Shown here in pieces: positions 1-8,905 of a DNA stretch of 64,000 bases. Both the position numbers and the translations under genes were made by a program. The DNA is from Oscillospiraceae bacterium (lineage in GTDB: Bacteria; Bacillota; Clostridia; Oscillospirales; Ruminococcaceae): contig JAJQBX010000032.1 in the NCBI GenBank assembly GCA_021203065.1, positions 62,001 to 126,000 of the forward strand. The letters are read 5' to 3'. A model generated the notes under the pieces. The model made no database searches and had not been told where the DNA came from. It saw only the letters and a list, made by a program, of their open reading frames with translations. The first letter of the stretch is position 1. Every line of letters starts with the position of its first letter.

Positions 1-1
1 G

Positions 2-445
2 TGGGTGGTCGCATCGTATCACAAATACACTTTTGAAGAGCTTTCCGACGACCCGAAGGTTGTTTCCGACGGCTACATCAAGCTCTGTCAGAACCCGTAT
101 ATTGACGTTATCGGGCATCCGACAACCGACTTCTTCCCATTCGAGCACGAAAGAGTCCTGAAAGTCTTCAAGGAGTATGAAAAGCTCGTTGAGCTGAACG
201 AAAGTTCGCTTATGAGAAAGAAAGGCTCTCTCAAAAACTCGGTTCCGATTCTCAAGCTTTGCAAAAAGTACGAAATCCCGATAGTAGTCGATACCGATGC
301 CCATTTCTGGGACGCTGTAGGAAAGACTTCTACAGTCGAAAAAGTCCTGAAAGAAGTCGATTTTCCCGAAAAGCTTATCTTAAACAGCGACTGGGAAAAG
401 GTGAAAGAGTGGATCTTAAGAAAGCACCCACAGCTTGAGCTATAA
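2..445 (+). CDS. PHP-domain metal-dependent phosphoesterase, 3' part
   Basis: The reading frame runs open to the left edge of the window, so the N-terminus is missing. The remaining ~147 residues look like the C-terminal half of a YcdX/histidinol-phosphatase-like PHP domain. The visible motifs are DVIGHPTTDFF, VELNESS and VVDTDAHFWDAVGK, which match the late metal-binding His and Asp-x-His positions of the barrel. Such enzymes hydrolyse phosphomonoesters using a trinuclear metal site; the substrate cannot be told from this fragment. It ends 25 bp before murB and is probably co-transcribed with it. PHP genes next to murB/rapZ/whiA are common in Clostridia. Confidence 0.8.
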   Translation, partial: WVVASYHKYTFEELSDDPKVVSDGYIKLCQNPYIDVIGHPTTDFFPFEHERVLKVFKEYEKLVELNESSLMRKKGSLKNSVPILKLCKKYEIPIVVDTDAHFWDAVGKTSTVEKVLKEVDFPEKLILNSDWEKVKEWILRKHPQLEL

Positions 446-470
446 TAACTATTGAAATGGTGACAAAGTA

Positions 471-1370
471 ATGCCAAACAGCATAGAATCCCTGAAAGAA
501 ATATCCCGAAAATACGACTGCAGATTCCTGATAAACGAGCCACTCAAAGAGCATACAACCTTCAGAATCGGTGGTCCATGCGATATAATGATATTTCCGA
601 ACAGCGTTGAAGCTCTGAAAGAGCTTTTGCAGGAAGCCGACAGATATATGATTCTCGGGAATGGTTCGAATGTCCTCTTTTCGGATAACGGCTATCGTGG
701 AGCGATATTTGTTCTCGGCTCAGACATGTCGGACATTTCGGTCGATGGCGAATATATCACAGCTTATGCAGGCTCTTCTTTGGTAAGAGTATGCAAAGCG
801 GCACTTGATTCGTCCCTTACTGGTCTTGAATTTGCCTACGGAATCCCCGGAAGCGTCGGCGGAGCGGTATTCATGAATGCCGGAGCTTATGGTGGAGAAA
901 TGAAAGATGTAGTAACGGAAGTAACCTGCATAAATCAATCCGGAGAGACCATAACCTATTCAGCCGATAAGCTTGATTTCGGTTATCGCCGGTCACGCTT
1001 CACCGATTCCGGCGAAATAATAATCTCAGCGAGGTTCAAGCTCTCTCATGGCGACAAAGACGCCATCAAGTCCCGTATGGATGAACTGATTGCAAGGCGT
1101 AAATCCCGTCAGCCGCTTGAATACCCAAGCGCAGGCTCGACTTTCAAGAGACCGGAGGGCACATATGCCGGACTTGTAATTGAGGAAAGTGGCTTAAAAG
1201 GCTTCTCTGTAGGCGGTGCAAAGGTCTCCGACAAGCATGCGAATTTTGTTATCAATACAGGAGATGCAACAGCTTCGGATGTCTTGAACCTGATTTCCCA
1301 CATAAAGAAGACAGTTTCAGAAAAAACTGGATATTCGCTTGAGTGTGAAGTCAAACTGATAGAAGAATAG
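471..1370 (+). CDS. murB: UDP-N-acetylenolpyruvoylglucosamine reductase MurB
   Basis: 299 residues, a normal length for MurB. It catalyses the NADPH-dependent reduction of UDP-GlcNAc-enolpyruvate to UDP-MurNAc, the second committed step of peptidoglycan precursor synthesis, in the cytoplasm with FAD. The FAD-binding stretch LGNGSNVLFSDNGYRG lies near residues 63-78, IPGSVGGAVFMNAGAYGGE near 124-142, and the conserved YPSAGSTFKRP near 218-228 carries the catalytic serine. The short C-terminal region fits a type II (single extra-domain-free) MurB as in Firmicutes. It sits upstream of rapZ and whiA, a familiar cell-envelope and division linked cluster. Confidence 0.96.
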   Translation: MPNSIESLKEISRKYDCRFLINEPLKEHTTFRIGGPCDIMIFPNSVEALKELLQEADRYMILGNGSNVLFSDNGYRGAIFVLGSDMSDISVDGEYITAYAGSSLVRVCKAALDSSLTGLEFAYGIPGSVGGAVFMNAGAYGGEMKDVVTEVTCINQSGETITYSADKLDFGYRRSRFTDSGEIIISARFKLSHGDKDAIKSRMDELIARRKSRQPLEYPSAGSTFKRPEGTYAGLVIEESGLKGFSVGGAKVSDKHANFVINTGDATASDVLNLISHIKKTVSEKTGYSLECEVKLIEE

Positions 1371-1392
1371 GCAACAAAACGGGAGGAAGAAT

Positions 1393-2253
1393 ATGAAAAT
1401 CGTCATTGTAACAGGGATGTCGGGAGCAGGGAAGTCGAGTGCCATCAACTATCTTGAGGACATCGGCTACTACTGCATCGACAACATGCCTCCCGAAATG
1501 CTCTTAAGCCTCTCGAGATTCATTATCGGCACAGATAAGCTTGTAACAAAGCTTGCGGTCTCGGTCGACATCCGTTCAGGCGAGCTTTTCTCGAAGTTTG
1601 AGGACTGCGTCAATGCCTTAAGAGCTCCCGACGTTGAGCTTTCCGTTCTCTATCTCGATGCCGACGATGACACTCTGGTCAAAAGATACAAAGAAACAAG
1701 GCGTAAGCACCCACTTGATGCCGAAGCTTTCGGAAACCTCTATAAAGCCATTTCGCTTGAGCGTGAAGAGACTAAAATAGCCAAGGAAATGTCCGATTTC
1801 TATATAGACACAACCGATTTCGGAATGGCTGATTTCCATGCTGAAATGGCGGAGTTCTTCACCGACAAGGGCGCAAGAATGGCGATAAGCGTCATTTCAT
1901 TCGGCTTCAAATATGGAATCCCGAAGGATGCCGACTTGGTTTTTGACGTCAGATGCCTCCCGAATCCCTATTACATCCCGGAGCTCAAGAATAAAACAGG
2001 TCTTGACGAAGAGGTTTACAATTACGTAATGTGTTTCGCCGAATCAGACGAAGTCTTCAAAAAAATATACGATCTACTCAGCTATATGATCCCTATGTAC
2101 GAAAAAGAAGGCAAGCCAAGGCTTGTTATAGCGTTCGGCTGCACAGGCGGCAGACACCGTTCAGTCAGCTTTGCAAGAAGAATGTCCGAGGCTCTGACCC
2201 GGGACAAGCTGAGCGTGAGAGTAGAGCACCGGAGCTTGGAATCAGAATCATGA
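1393..2253 (+). CDS. rapZ: RNase adapter / nucleotide-binding protein RapZ (YvcJ family)
   Basis: 286 residues, full length. The Walker A motif is GMSGAGKSS at residues 8-16, and the family-typical C-terminal region contains AFGCTGGRHRSVSFARR near residue 250. In Escherichia coli RapZ guides RNase E to the GlmZ small RNA to control amino-sugar synthesis; the Firmicute orthologue YvcJ binds and hydrolyses nucleotides and its target is less clear. A GGGAGGAAG ribosome-binding site precedes the ATG. The stop codon overlaps the start of whiA (ATGA), a classic rapZ-whiA translational coupling. Confidence 0.95.
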   Translation: MKIVIVTGMSGAGKSSAINYLEDIGYYCIDNMPPEMLLSLSRFIIGTDKLVTKLAVSVDIRSGELFSKFEDCVNALRAPDVELSVLYLDADDDTLVKRYKETRRKHPLDAEAFGNLYKAISLEREETKIAKEMSDFYIDTTDFGMADFHAEMAEFFTDKGARMAISVISFGFKYGIPKDADLVFDVRCLPNPYYIPELKNKTGLDEEVYNYVMCFAESDEVFKKIYDLLSYMIPMYEKEGKPRLVIAFGCTGGRHRSVSFARRMSEALTRDKLSVRVEHRSLESES

Positions 2254-3203
2254 AAGTAAAATCAACAGAATCTTTTGTATACAAAGTAAAATCCGAAGCC
2301 GCCGGGTCGGTGACAGGAAGAAAAAAGTCTGATGCCTGCCTCCTTGGGATGCTTCTTGTAAGTGAGATTTCCTGTTCGGGAATCGTCTATAAAACCGACA
2401 ACGAAATATGCAAAGACTTATTTCTGAGAATTATTCTGCATGTTATACCCTCTGAAAATCGCTTGAGCGAAGAAATTTTCCGTCACAGAGGGCGTCTTCC
2501 TGAATATAGAATCTCAATTTCTGAGAAAAGCGACATTGATGCGATTTTGAAACGTCTCGGCATATCGTGCTTCGATTGCGATGAACTCTTATCCTGTGGG
2601 GACAAGCTTAGTGATTCCAGCTTTGGCTCATTCATGACCGGCATTTTCTTAAGCTGTGGCAGAGTGACCGACCCCGGCAGGGAATACCACCTTGAAATCG
2701 TAATCCCTGAAAATGCTGATGAGAAGCTATATGATGGAATAAGTGAGCTTTTGGAAAGGCATGTCGGGCTGATTGCCAAACGCCTCACTCGTGGAGGACA
2801 AAAGATACTTTACTTTAAGGACAGCGAAAGCATCGAGGACATGCTCACCCTCATAGGAGCAACCGGCGCAAGCCTTGAAGTGATGAACACCAAGGTCTAT
2901 AAAGACATCCGAAACCGTGCCAACCGTGCGACAAATTGCGACACTGCCAACCTTGAGCGTCAGAATGCATCTGCTTTAAGACAGCTTGAAGCAATAAAAG
3001 TTATAGAAAATTCGCCTGACGGGCTTTCTCAGCTCTCAGATGAGTTAAGGGAATTGGCACTACTTCGGCTCAAGTATCCCGAATATGCTTTAAGTGAGCT
3101 TGCGGAAGAATTCAATCCTCCTCTGTCCCGCTCAGGAGTCAATCACAGATTCAAAAGACTTATAGAAATCGCAGAGAATATAAAGAAATCAAAAGAAGGG
3201 TAA
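2250..3203 (+). CDS. whiA: DNA-binding protein WhiA
   Basis: 317 residues from the ATG that overlaps the rapZ stop codon. A longer open frame begins at 2031 inside rapZ, but WhiA homologues begin with the sequence seen here (MKVKSTESFVYKVKSEA), so 2250 is preferred. WhiA has an N-terminal LAGLIDADG-like half and a C-terminal helix-turn-helix; the conserved NRxxNCDTANLERQ stretch and the terminal SRSGVNHRFKRLIEIA HTH are both visible. In Streptomyces it is a sporulation regulator and in Bacillus it affects division and chromosome segregation. Directly followed by dnaE with a 3-bp gap. Confidence 0.94.
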   Translation: MKVKSTESFVYKVKSEAAGSVTGRKKSDACLLGMLLVSEISCSGIVYKTDNEICKDLFLRIILHVIPSENRLSEEIFRHRGRLPEYRISISEKSDIDAILKRLGISCFDCDELLSCGDKLSDSSFGSFMTGIFLSCGRVTDPGREYHLEIVIPENADEKLYDGISELLERHVGLIAKRLTRGGQKILYFKDSESIEDMLTLIGATGASLEVMNTKVYKDIRNRANRATNCDTANLERQNASALRQLEAIKVIENSPDGLSQLSDELRELALLRLKYPEYALSELAEEFNPPLSRSGVNHRFKRLIEIAENIKKSKEG

Positions 3204-3206
3204 ACT

Positions 3207-6200
3207 ATGTCAGGATTTGTCCATCTTCATGTTCATAGTGAATATTCGCTTCTTGACGGCGCATGCAGGCTTAAAAGCCTCGTAAACCGTGTCAGGGAGC
3301 TTGGGATGGACTCTGTCGCTGTGACCGACCACGGCAATGTTTTTGCGGCAGTTGAGTTCTATAAAATAGCCAAAGCCGCCGGAATCAAGCCGATAATCGG
3401 CTGTGAAATGTACGTCGCACCGAGAACGAGATTTGACAAGGCAGGGAAGATTGACAACCCTTATCACCTGATAATCCTGTGCAAGAATGAAACCGGCTAT
3501 AAAAACCTCTGCAAGCTTACTTCTCAGTCCTACACCGAGGGCTTCTACCGCAAGCCAAGAATCGACTTCGAGCTTCTTGAAAGGTATCATGAGGGTCTTG
3601 TCTGCCTTTCCGGCTGTATAGCGGGCGAAGTTCCAAGGATGCTAAGTGCCGGTGATTATGCCAACGCTAAAAAGACAGTCCTCAAATATCGTGCCCTTTT
3701 TGGCGACGACTACTATATCGAGGTTCAGAATCATAGCTTTTCCGATGAGACGGACATCCTGCCATATCTCTTCAAGCTGAGCGATGAAACCGGAGTCAGT
3801 CTTGCTGCCACAAATGATGCCCACTATATCAATCGCTCCGATGCACCGGCACAGAAAGTGCTGATGCGGATTGCCACCAATACAGCCCTTGACGACCCCG
3901 ACGGCATGAGCTTTCCTAATGATGAGTTTTATCTTAAATCGGAAGAGGAAATGCTTGCGGCATTCCCGGGACACCACGAAGCGGTGCATAATACCGTGGA
4001 AATAGCAAACAAGTGCAACGTCGAATTCGAATTCGGAGTAACAAAGCTCCCTGCTTTCTCAATAGAGGGCGTCGCCGACAATGAAGCATATCTGAGACAG
4101 ATGAGCCTTGACGGGCTTAAGAAGCGATATGGCGACAACATCACCGACGAGATAAGAGAGCGGCTTGAGTATGAGCTTTCCGTCATTTCCGGAATGGGCT
4201 ATGTCAACTATTATCTTATAGTCTGGGACTTCATCAACTACGCCAAAACCCACGGAATTCCGGTAGGACCGGGGAGAGGTTCGGGAGCAGGAAGCCTCGT
4301 TGCCTACTGCATCGGTATTACCGGAATCGACCCGATAAAATATAATCTTCTCTTCGAGAGATTTCTCAATCCCGAGCGTGTCTCGATGCCCGACTTTGAT
4401 ATTGATTTCTGCATCGAGGGCAGACAGGACGTCATCGACTATGTAAAACGCCGCTATGGTGAAGACCATGTTGCGCAGATAGTCACCTTTGGAACAATGG
4501 CGGCAAAGAACGCCATCCGTGACTGCGGCAGAGTTATGGGTATATCCTATAGTGTGACCGATAAGGTTGCAAAAGCGATTCAGTTCGGGGAGACGCTCAG
4601 TGATGTCAAAGAGAATTCACAAGAGGTCAAGGAACTGTATAACTCCTCTCCGCAGGTCAAAGAGCTTATCGACATGGCTGAGCAGGTTGAGGGAATGCCC
4701 CGACACTGTTCAACCCATGCGGCAGGAGTCGTGATAACAGCGGGACCTGTTTCCGACTATGTCCCGCTTATGACCAACGATGGTCAGCTTGTGACTCAGT
4801 ACACAATGGGAGTTCTTGAAAACCTCGGAATCTTAAAAATCGACTTCTTAGGTCTTCGGAACTTAACCGTCATCCGTGATGCAGTGAGGGAGATAAGAAA
4901 GTTCGAGCCTGATTTTGATATAGAGAAAATCCCTCTTGACGACAAAGAGGTCTATAAAATGCTCGCAGACGGCGACACCGTCGGAGTGTTTCAGTTCGAA
5001 TCTCAGGGAATGACAAGTACTATAATGAAGCTTGTTCCGGAGGACATAGAAGACCTGATAGCAGTAATTTCCCTATACCGCCCCGGACCGATGGATTCGA
5101 TTCCAACCTATATCCGAAACCGCCACAACAAGAACCTTGTAACATATAAAACTCCGCTTCTCAAGCCGATTCTGGACGTAACCTACGGCTGTATCGTCTA
5201 TCAGGAGCAGGTAATGCAGATTTTCCGCAGTCTTGCCGGCTATTCCTACGGAAGAGCGGATATAGTCCGCCGTGCGATGTCAAAAAAGAAGCACGACGTC
5301 CTTGAAAGCGAGCGAAAGGCGTTCATCTACGGCGAAAAGAATCCCGACGGCTCCGTCAACTGCTGTGGATGCATTGCAAACGGTATTTCCGAGAAGGTTG
5401 CAAACGAGCTCTTCGATGAGATGACAAGCTTCGCTTCATACGCTTTCAATAAATCTCATGCCGCCGCCTATGCAACCGTTGCATATGAAACGGCATATCT
5501 CAAGCGTCACTATTTCAAGGAATATATGGCTGCGCTTCTGACGAGTGTACTTGATAACGTTTCAAAGGTAACAGAGTATTCTTTGGAATGTGAGTCAAAG
5601 GGCGTAAAAATTCTTTCCCCCGACATCAATGAAAGCCGTGACATCTTCGTTCCGAACGAGAACGGCATACGCTATGGGCTTTTGGCTGTAAAGAGCCTCG
5701 GAAAGAGTGCAATAAGCGCAATCCTGCAGGAGCGGGAGAGAAACGGCAAATTCACATCCCTTGTCGACTTCATCCAGAGAACACGAGGCACAGAAGTAAC
5801 CGTCCGTTCAATTGAAAGCCTCATCGTGTGCGGGGCGTTTGATTGCTTCCCTACCAACCGCCGGCAGATGCTTTCAAGCTATGATACTATTCTGAATGCT
5901 GTTTCAAGCGAATCGAGAGCCGGAATTGACGGTCAGACCGATTTATTCGGAGCTTCGGAAAAGTCTTCCTCAGAGATGACTCTTCCATATGTTGAGGAAT
6001 ACTCGCTCACCGAGCTTTTGGAGATGGAAAAAGAGACAACCGGAATCTACATTTCCGGTCATCCGCTTGCAGAGTATTCGCCTTGGGCATCCGCTTCTGG
6101 AATGACCACTGCCAAGAAGATTATCGACGGCGTTTCGGACAACCCTCCTGTGTTCAAGGAAAAGCAGGAAGTCAGTATAATGGCTATCTTCCGCTCAAAG

Positions 6201-6668
6201 CGGGTTCACAATACAAAGTCGGGTGCTACTATGGCGTTCTGCGTTGTTGAGGACGCAACTTCTGAAATAGAGGCAATAGTCTTTCCGAATGTATACGAGA
6301 CAGCGAGAACTCTTCTTGTGCCCGGTGCAAGGCTCGCAATAACCGGCAAGCTATCAATCAAGGATGAGGACACCCCGAAGATTCTTGCGGACAGCATAGA
6401 GAGCATTGACGACTATGTTGATGAGCTTAAGCTCAGACCTCTTTGCCTCAAGCTTAGTTCCACCGATAAGGACAAGATTTCGGCACTCCGAAAGCTCTGC
6501 GCAGAGAATAAGGGTTCAGACAGGCTCATAGGCTACCTCTCCGATGTGAAGAAATCCACCGACATCAAGGGCGCAAATTCGTTGAGAATCAGCTCCGGCA
6601 CTATTTCCGAGCTGATTAAGATATTCGGCACTGAAAACGTCAAGTTTACCGTCAAGAAAGGACAATGA
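3207..6668 (+). CDS. dnaE: DNA polymerase III alpha subunit DnaE
   Basis: 1153 residues, typical of the DnaE1-type replicative polymerase. Residues 4-70 form the N-terminal PHP domain (FVHLHVHSEYSLLDGA, VTDHGNVF). The palm motif MPDFDIDFCIEGRQDVIDYV near residues 394-413 carries catalytic aspartates, and GPGRGSGAGSLVAYCIGIT lies before it. A helix-hairpin-helix region and an OB fold near the C-terminus (residues ~985-1075) complete the usual order. It has no 3'-5' exonuclease insert, so it is DnaE and not PolC. The C-terminal codons overlap the next gene's start region. The whiA-dnaE linkage suggests co-transcription with the envelope genes. Confidence 0.97.
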   Translation: MSGFVHLHVHSEYSLLDGACRLKSLVNRVRELGMDSVAVTDHGNVFAAVEFYKIAKAAGIKPIIGCEMYVAPRTRFDKAGKIDNPYHLIILCKNETGYKNLCKLTSQSYTEGFYRKPRIDFELLERYHEGLVCLSGCIAGEVPRMLSAGDYANAKKTVLKYRALFGDDYYIEVQNHSFSDETDILPYLFKLSDETGVSLAATNDAHYINRSDAPAQKVLMRIATNTALDDPDGMSFPNDEFYLKSEEEMLAAFPGHHEAVHNTVEIANKCNVEFEFGVTKLPAFSIEGVADNEAYLRQMSLDGLKKRYGDNITDEIRERLEYELSVISGMGYVNYYLIVWDFINYAKTHGIPVGPGRGSGAGSLVAYCIGITGIDPIKYNLLFERFLNPERVSMPDFDIDFCIEGRQDVIDYVKRRYGEDHVAQIVTFGTMAAKNAIRDCGRVMGISYSVTDKVAKAIQFGETLSDVKENSQEVKELYNSSPQVKELIDMAEQVEGMPRHCSTHAAGVVITAGPVSDYVPLMTNDGQLVTQYTMGVLENLGILKIDFLGLRNLTVIRDAVREIRKFEPDFDIEKIPLDDKEVYKMLADGDTVGVFQFESQGMTSTIMKLVPEDIEDLIAVISLYRPGPMDSIPTYIRNRHNKNLVTYKTPLLKPILDVTYGCIVYQEQVMQIFRSLAGYSYGRADIVRRAMSKKKHDVLESERKAFIYGEKNPDGSVNCCGCIANGISEKVANELFDEMTSFASYAFNKSHAAAYATVAYETAYLKRHYFKEYMAALLTSVLDNVSKVTEYSLECESKGVKILSPDINESRDIFVPNENGIRYGLLAVKSLGKSAISAILQERERNGKFTSLVDFIQRTRGTEVTVRSIESLIVCGAFDCFPTNRRQMLSSYDTILNAVSSESRAGIDGQTDLFGASEKSSSEMTLPYVEEYSLTELLEMEKETTGIYISGHPLAEYSPWASASGMTTAKKIIDGVSDNPPVFKEKQEVSIMAIFRSKRVHNTKSGATMAFCVVEDATSEIEAIVFPNVYETARTLLVPGARLAITGKLSIKDEDTPKILADSIESIDDYVDELKLRPLCLKLSSTDKDKISALRKLCAENKGSDRLIGYLSDVKKSTDIKGANSLRISSGTISELIKIFGTENVKFTVKKGQ

Positions 6669-6670
6669 CA

Positions 6671-8230
6671 ATGAAAAAATTACTTCAAGGCTTAGTCTGT
6701 ATGCTCACTATAGCGGCAATACTCTGTACCACAGCGTGTGGAACAGCCGTTATGGAGAACGCCACCTTTGGTGAGATAAGAACCGAGTATAACACCTCGC
6801 TCGACCTGAGCGAGAACACCTATACCGAGAACAATGCTCCCAGCGACTATTATCAGCTTCTTGAATTCGAGGATGCAACCCTTGGCGGAAGCTGCAAGGT
6901 GACCTCAAACGAGCTCTTCTCTGGCGGGGCCGGCGTTACCGGTCTCAATTCCGACAGCGATTCAATGGTTATAACCTTTGAGATTGAGGATTCCGGCTTC
7001 TATAATCTGACCGTTTCCTCCTATACGTCTTCCGCCGGAAGAACCAACTATGCAAATCTTGACGGCAGCTATATTGGCTCGGTTGAAAACGAAGTGGCTG
7101 ATGAAGTCTGTGATGTCACGCTCGAGTATATCTACTTAAGCGCAGGAACACACGAGTTCTCGATGACTGTAAGCTGGGGCTGGGTCGATTATGATTGCCT
7201 CACAATCACCGCCTCCGATATTGATATTGAAGAGGTCTATAACGTTACATGCTCACTCTGCAACGAAAACGCCGACGACAACACAGTAAGGCTCTACAAC
7301 TTCCTCTGCGACATCTACGGCAAGTATACCCTTACCGGTCAGTTTGCGGACGCAAGCAGGGATTCAGAAGAATACGAGTGGATAACATCTATCACAGGTG
7401 AAGAGTTCGCAGTCTTGGGTCTTGACATGATGAACTACACCCCCGTAGCTCAGGCAAATAATGCGACAACAGAAACGGTTGAACGTGCCTATGACTGGTA
7501 TGTGAACTGTGGCGGAATTGTCCAGATCTGCTGGCACTGGCAGTCGCCCGAGGACTACATTTCCGACACCGGAAGCTGGTATAACTCATTCTATACCGAG
7601 TATTCGACGATCGACCTTGACAAGGCTATGAACGGCGAGGACGACGAGCTATATAACCTTTTGGTTGAGGACATGCATGAGATAGCTTCAAAGCTTCAGA
7701 TTCTTTGCGAATATGGTGTCCCGGTTCTCTGGAGACCGCTTCATGAAGCCTCCGGAGCATGGTTCTGGTGGGGCGACTGTTCCGCTGAGAGCTATATCAA
7801 GCTCTACCGGCTCATGTATGAGATATTCACCGAGGAATATGAGCTTACAAACCTCATCTGGGTCTGGAACGGTCAGGACGCTGACTGGTATCCCGGAGAT
7901 GACGTTGTCGATATAATCGCATGGGATATTTACCCCGGTGAAAACGAATACTCATCTCAGGCGGCTACTTTCATTGAAGCCTACAGATGTGGGGGAGAAA
8001 CCAAGCTTGTAGCTCTTTCTGAAAACGGCTGCATTCCCGACCCCGACAATCTCCAGCAGGATAACATCCACTGGCTCTACTGGGGCGTATGGAGCGGCGA
8101 CTTCGTTTACACATGGAAAGGCTATAACGAATCCTACACCGAAGAAAGCATGCTTATCAAGGCGTACCAGAGCGATTACACACTGACGCTTTCCGAGCTG
8201 CCAGACCTGACAAAGTACAGGCTTGACTGA
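6671..8230 (+). CDS. GH26 beta-mannanase lipoprotein with CBM35-like domain
   Basis: 519 residues from the second ATG, chosen because an AAAGGA ribosome-binding site lies about 8 bp upstream; the first ATG (6665) is too close. A lipoprotein signal ends at Cys23 (LCTTAC). Residues ~60-195 resemble a CBM35/CBM6 beta-sandwich (FEDATLGGSC..., YLSAGTHEFSMTVSWGW). Residues ~205-515 match glycoside hydrolase family 26: the acid/base Glu359 sits in LWRPLHEASGAWFWWG and the likely nucleophile Glu451 in VALSENG. The predicted role is endo-hydrolysis of beta-1,4-mannan at the cell surface. The GDSL esterase gene follows directly, which may remove acetyl groups from the same polymer (inference). Confidence 0.88.
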   Translation: MKKLLQGLVCMLTIAAILCTTACGTAVMENATFGEIRTEYNTSLDLSENTYTENNAPSDYYQLLEFEDATLGGSCKVTSNELFSGGAGVTGLNSDSDSMVITFEIEDSGFYNLTVSSYTSSAGRTNYANLDGSYIGSVENEVADEVCDVTLEYIYLSAGTHEFSMTVSWGWVDYDCLTITASDIDIEEVYNVTCSLCNENADDNTVRLYNFLCDIYGKYTLTGQFADASRDSEEYEWITSITGEEFAVLGLDMMNYTPVAQANNATTETVERAYDWYVNCGGIVQICWHWQSPEDYISDTGSWYNSFYTEYSTIDLDKAMNGEDDELYNLLVEDMHEIASKLQILCEYGVPVLWRPLHEASGAWFWWGDCSAESYIKLYRLMYEIFTEEYELTNLIWVWNGQDADWYPGDDVVDIIAWDIYPGENEYSSQAATFIEAYRCGGETKLVALSENGCIPDPDNLQQDNIHWLYWGVWSGDFVYTWKGYNESYTEESMLIKAYQSDYTLTLSELPDLTKYRLD

Positions 8231-8257
8231 AACTAAAATATATATGGAGGGATTACA

Positions 8258-8881
8258 ATGATTAAACTATTATTTCAGGGCGACAGCATAACCGACATGG
8301 GAAGAGACCGTGAAAATATCCACGACCTCGGTTGGGGCTATCCCCGCTATGCCGCACCCGCACTCAAAGAGCTTTGCCCGGACGTAGAATTTGAGTTCGT
8401 CGACCTCGCAATCGGCGGCGACCAGACAAGTAATCTTGTCGAGCGTTTGGAGAGCGATTTTGTCGAGGTTCAGCCGGACATCTGTTCAATCCTCATCGGC
8501 ATCAACGATGTCTGGAGTCATGCCGGCGAAAGAGACTGGATGTCTGACGAGCAGTTCGAGAAGAACTATAGAACTATTCTCGATGCTCTGAAAGAAAGAA
8601 CCCATGCAAGAATCATGCTTATGGAGCCATTCCTGATTCCCGTTCCCGATAAGCTCTATTTCAGAGAGGATCTCTACAAGAAGACCGAGGTCATAAGAAA
8701 GCTTGCTCGTGAGTATGCAGATGTCTATGTTCCTCTTGACGGGCTTCTCAACTCCGCATTCATAGGCGACGAGCCTGTTTCGTTCGCCGAGGACGGCGTT
8801 CATCCGACCGAAAAGGGCGCAAGACTCATCGGTAAGATTTACGCTGAGTACATGAAGAAGATTGTAGACAAGATCAAGTAA
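8258..8881 (+). CDS. SGNH/GDSL-family hydrolase, probable carbohydrate esterase
   Basis: 207 residues with no signal peptide, so probably cytoplasmic. SGNH blocks are clear: FQGDSITDMGRDR (block I, catalytic Ser), the Gly of AIGGDQTSN (block II), LIGINDVW (block III, Asn) and AEDGVHPTEKGA (block V, Asp and His). The family includes rhamnogalacturonan and acetylxylan esterases as well as lysophospholipases; the DGVHPTxxG form is typical of the carbohydrate acetylesterase branch. Its position 27 bp after the GH26 mannanase suggests intracellular deacetylation of imported oligosaccharides. The exact substrate cannot be decided from sequence. A GGAGGG ribosome-binding site precedes the ATG. Confidence 0.85.
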   Translation: MIKLLFQGDSITDMGRDRENIHDLGWGYPRYAAPALKELCPDVEFEFVDLAIGGDQTSNLVERLESDFVEVQPDICSILIGINDVWSHAGERDWMSDEQFEKNYRTILDALKERTHARIMLMEPFLIPVPDKLYFREDLYKKTEVIRKLAREYADVYVPLDGLLNSAFIGDEPVSFAEDGVHPTEKGARLIGKIYAEYMKKIVDKIK

Positions 8882-8905
8882 TTTCGTAAAAAGGACGGTT
8901 TTGGC

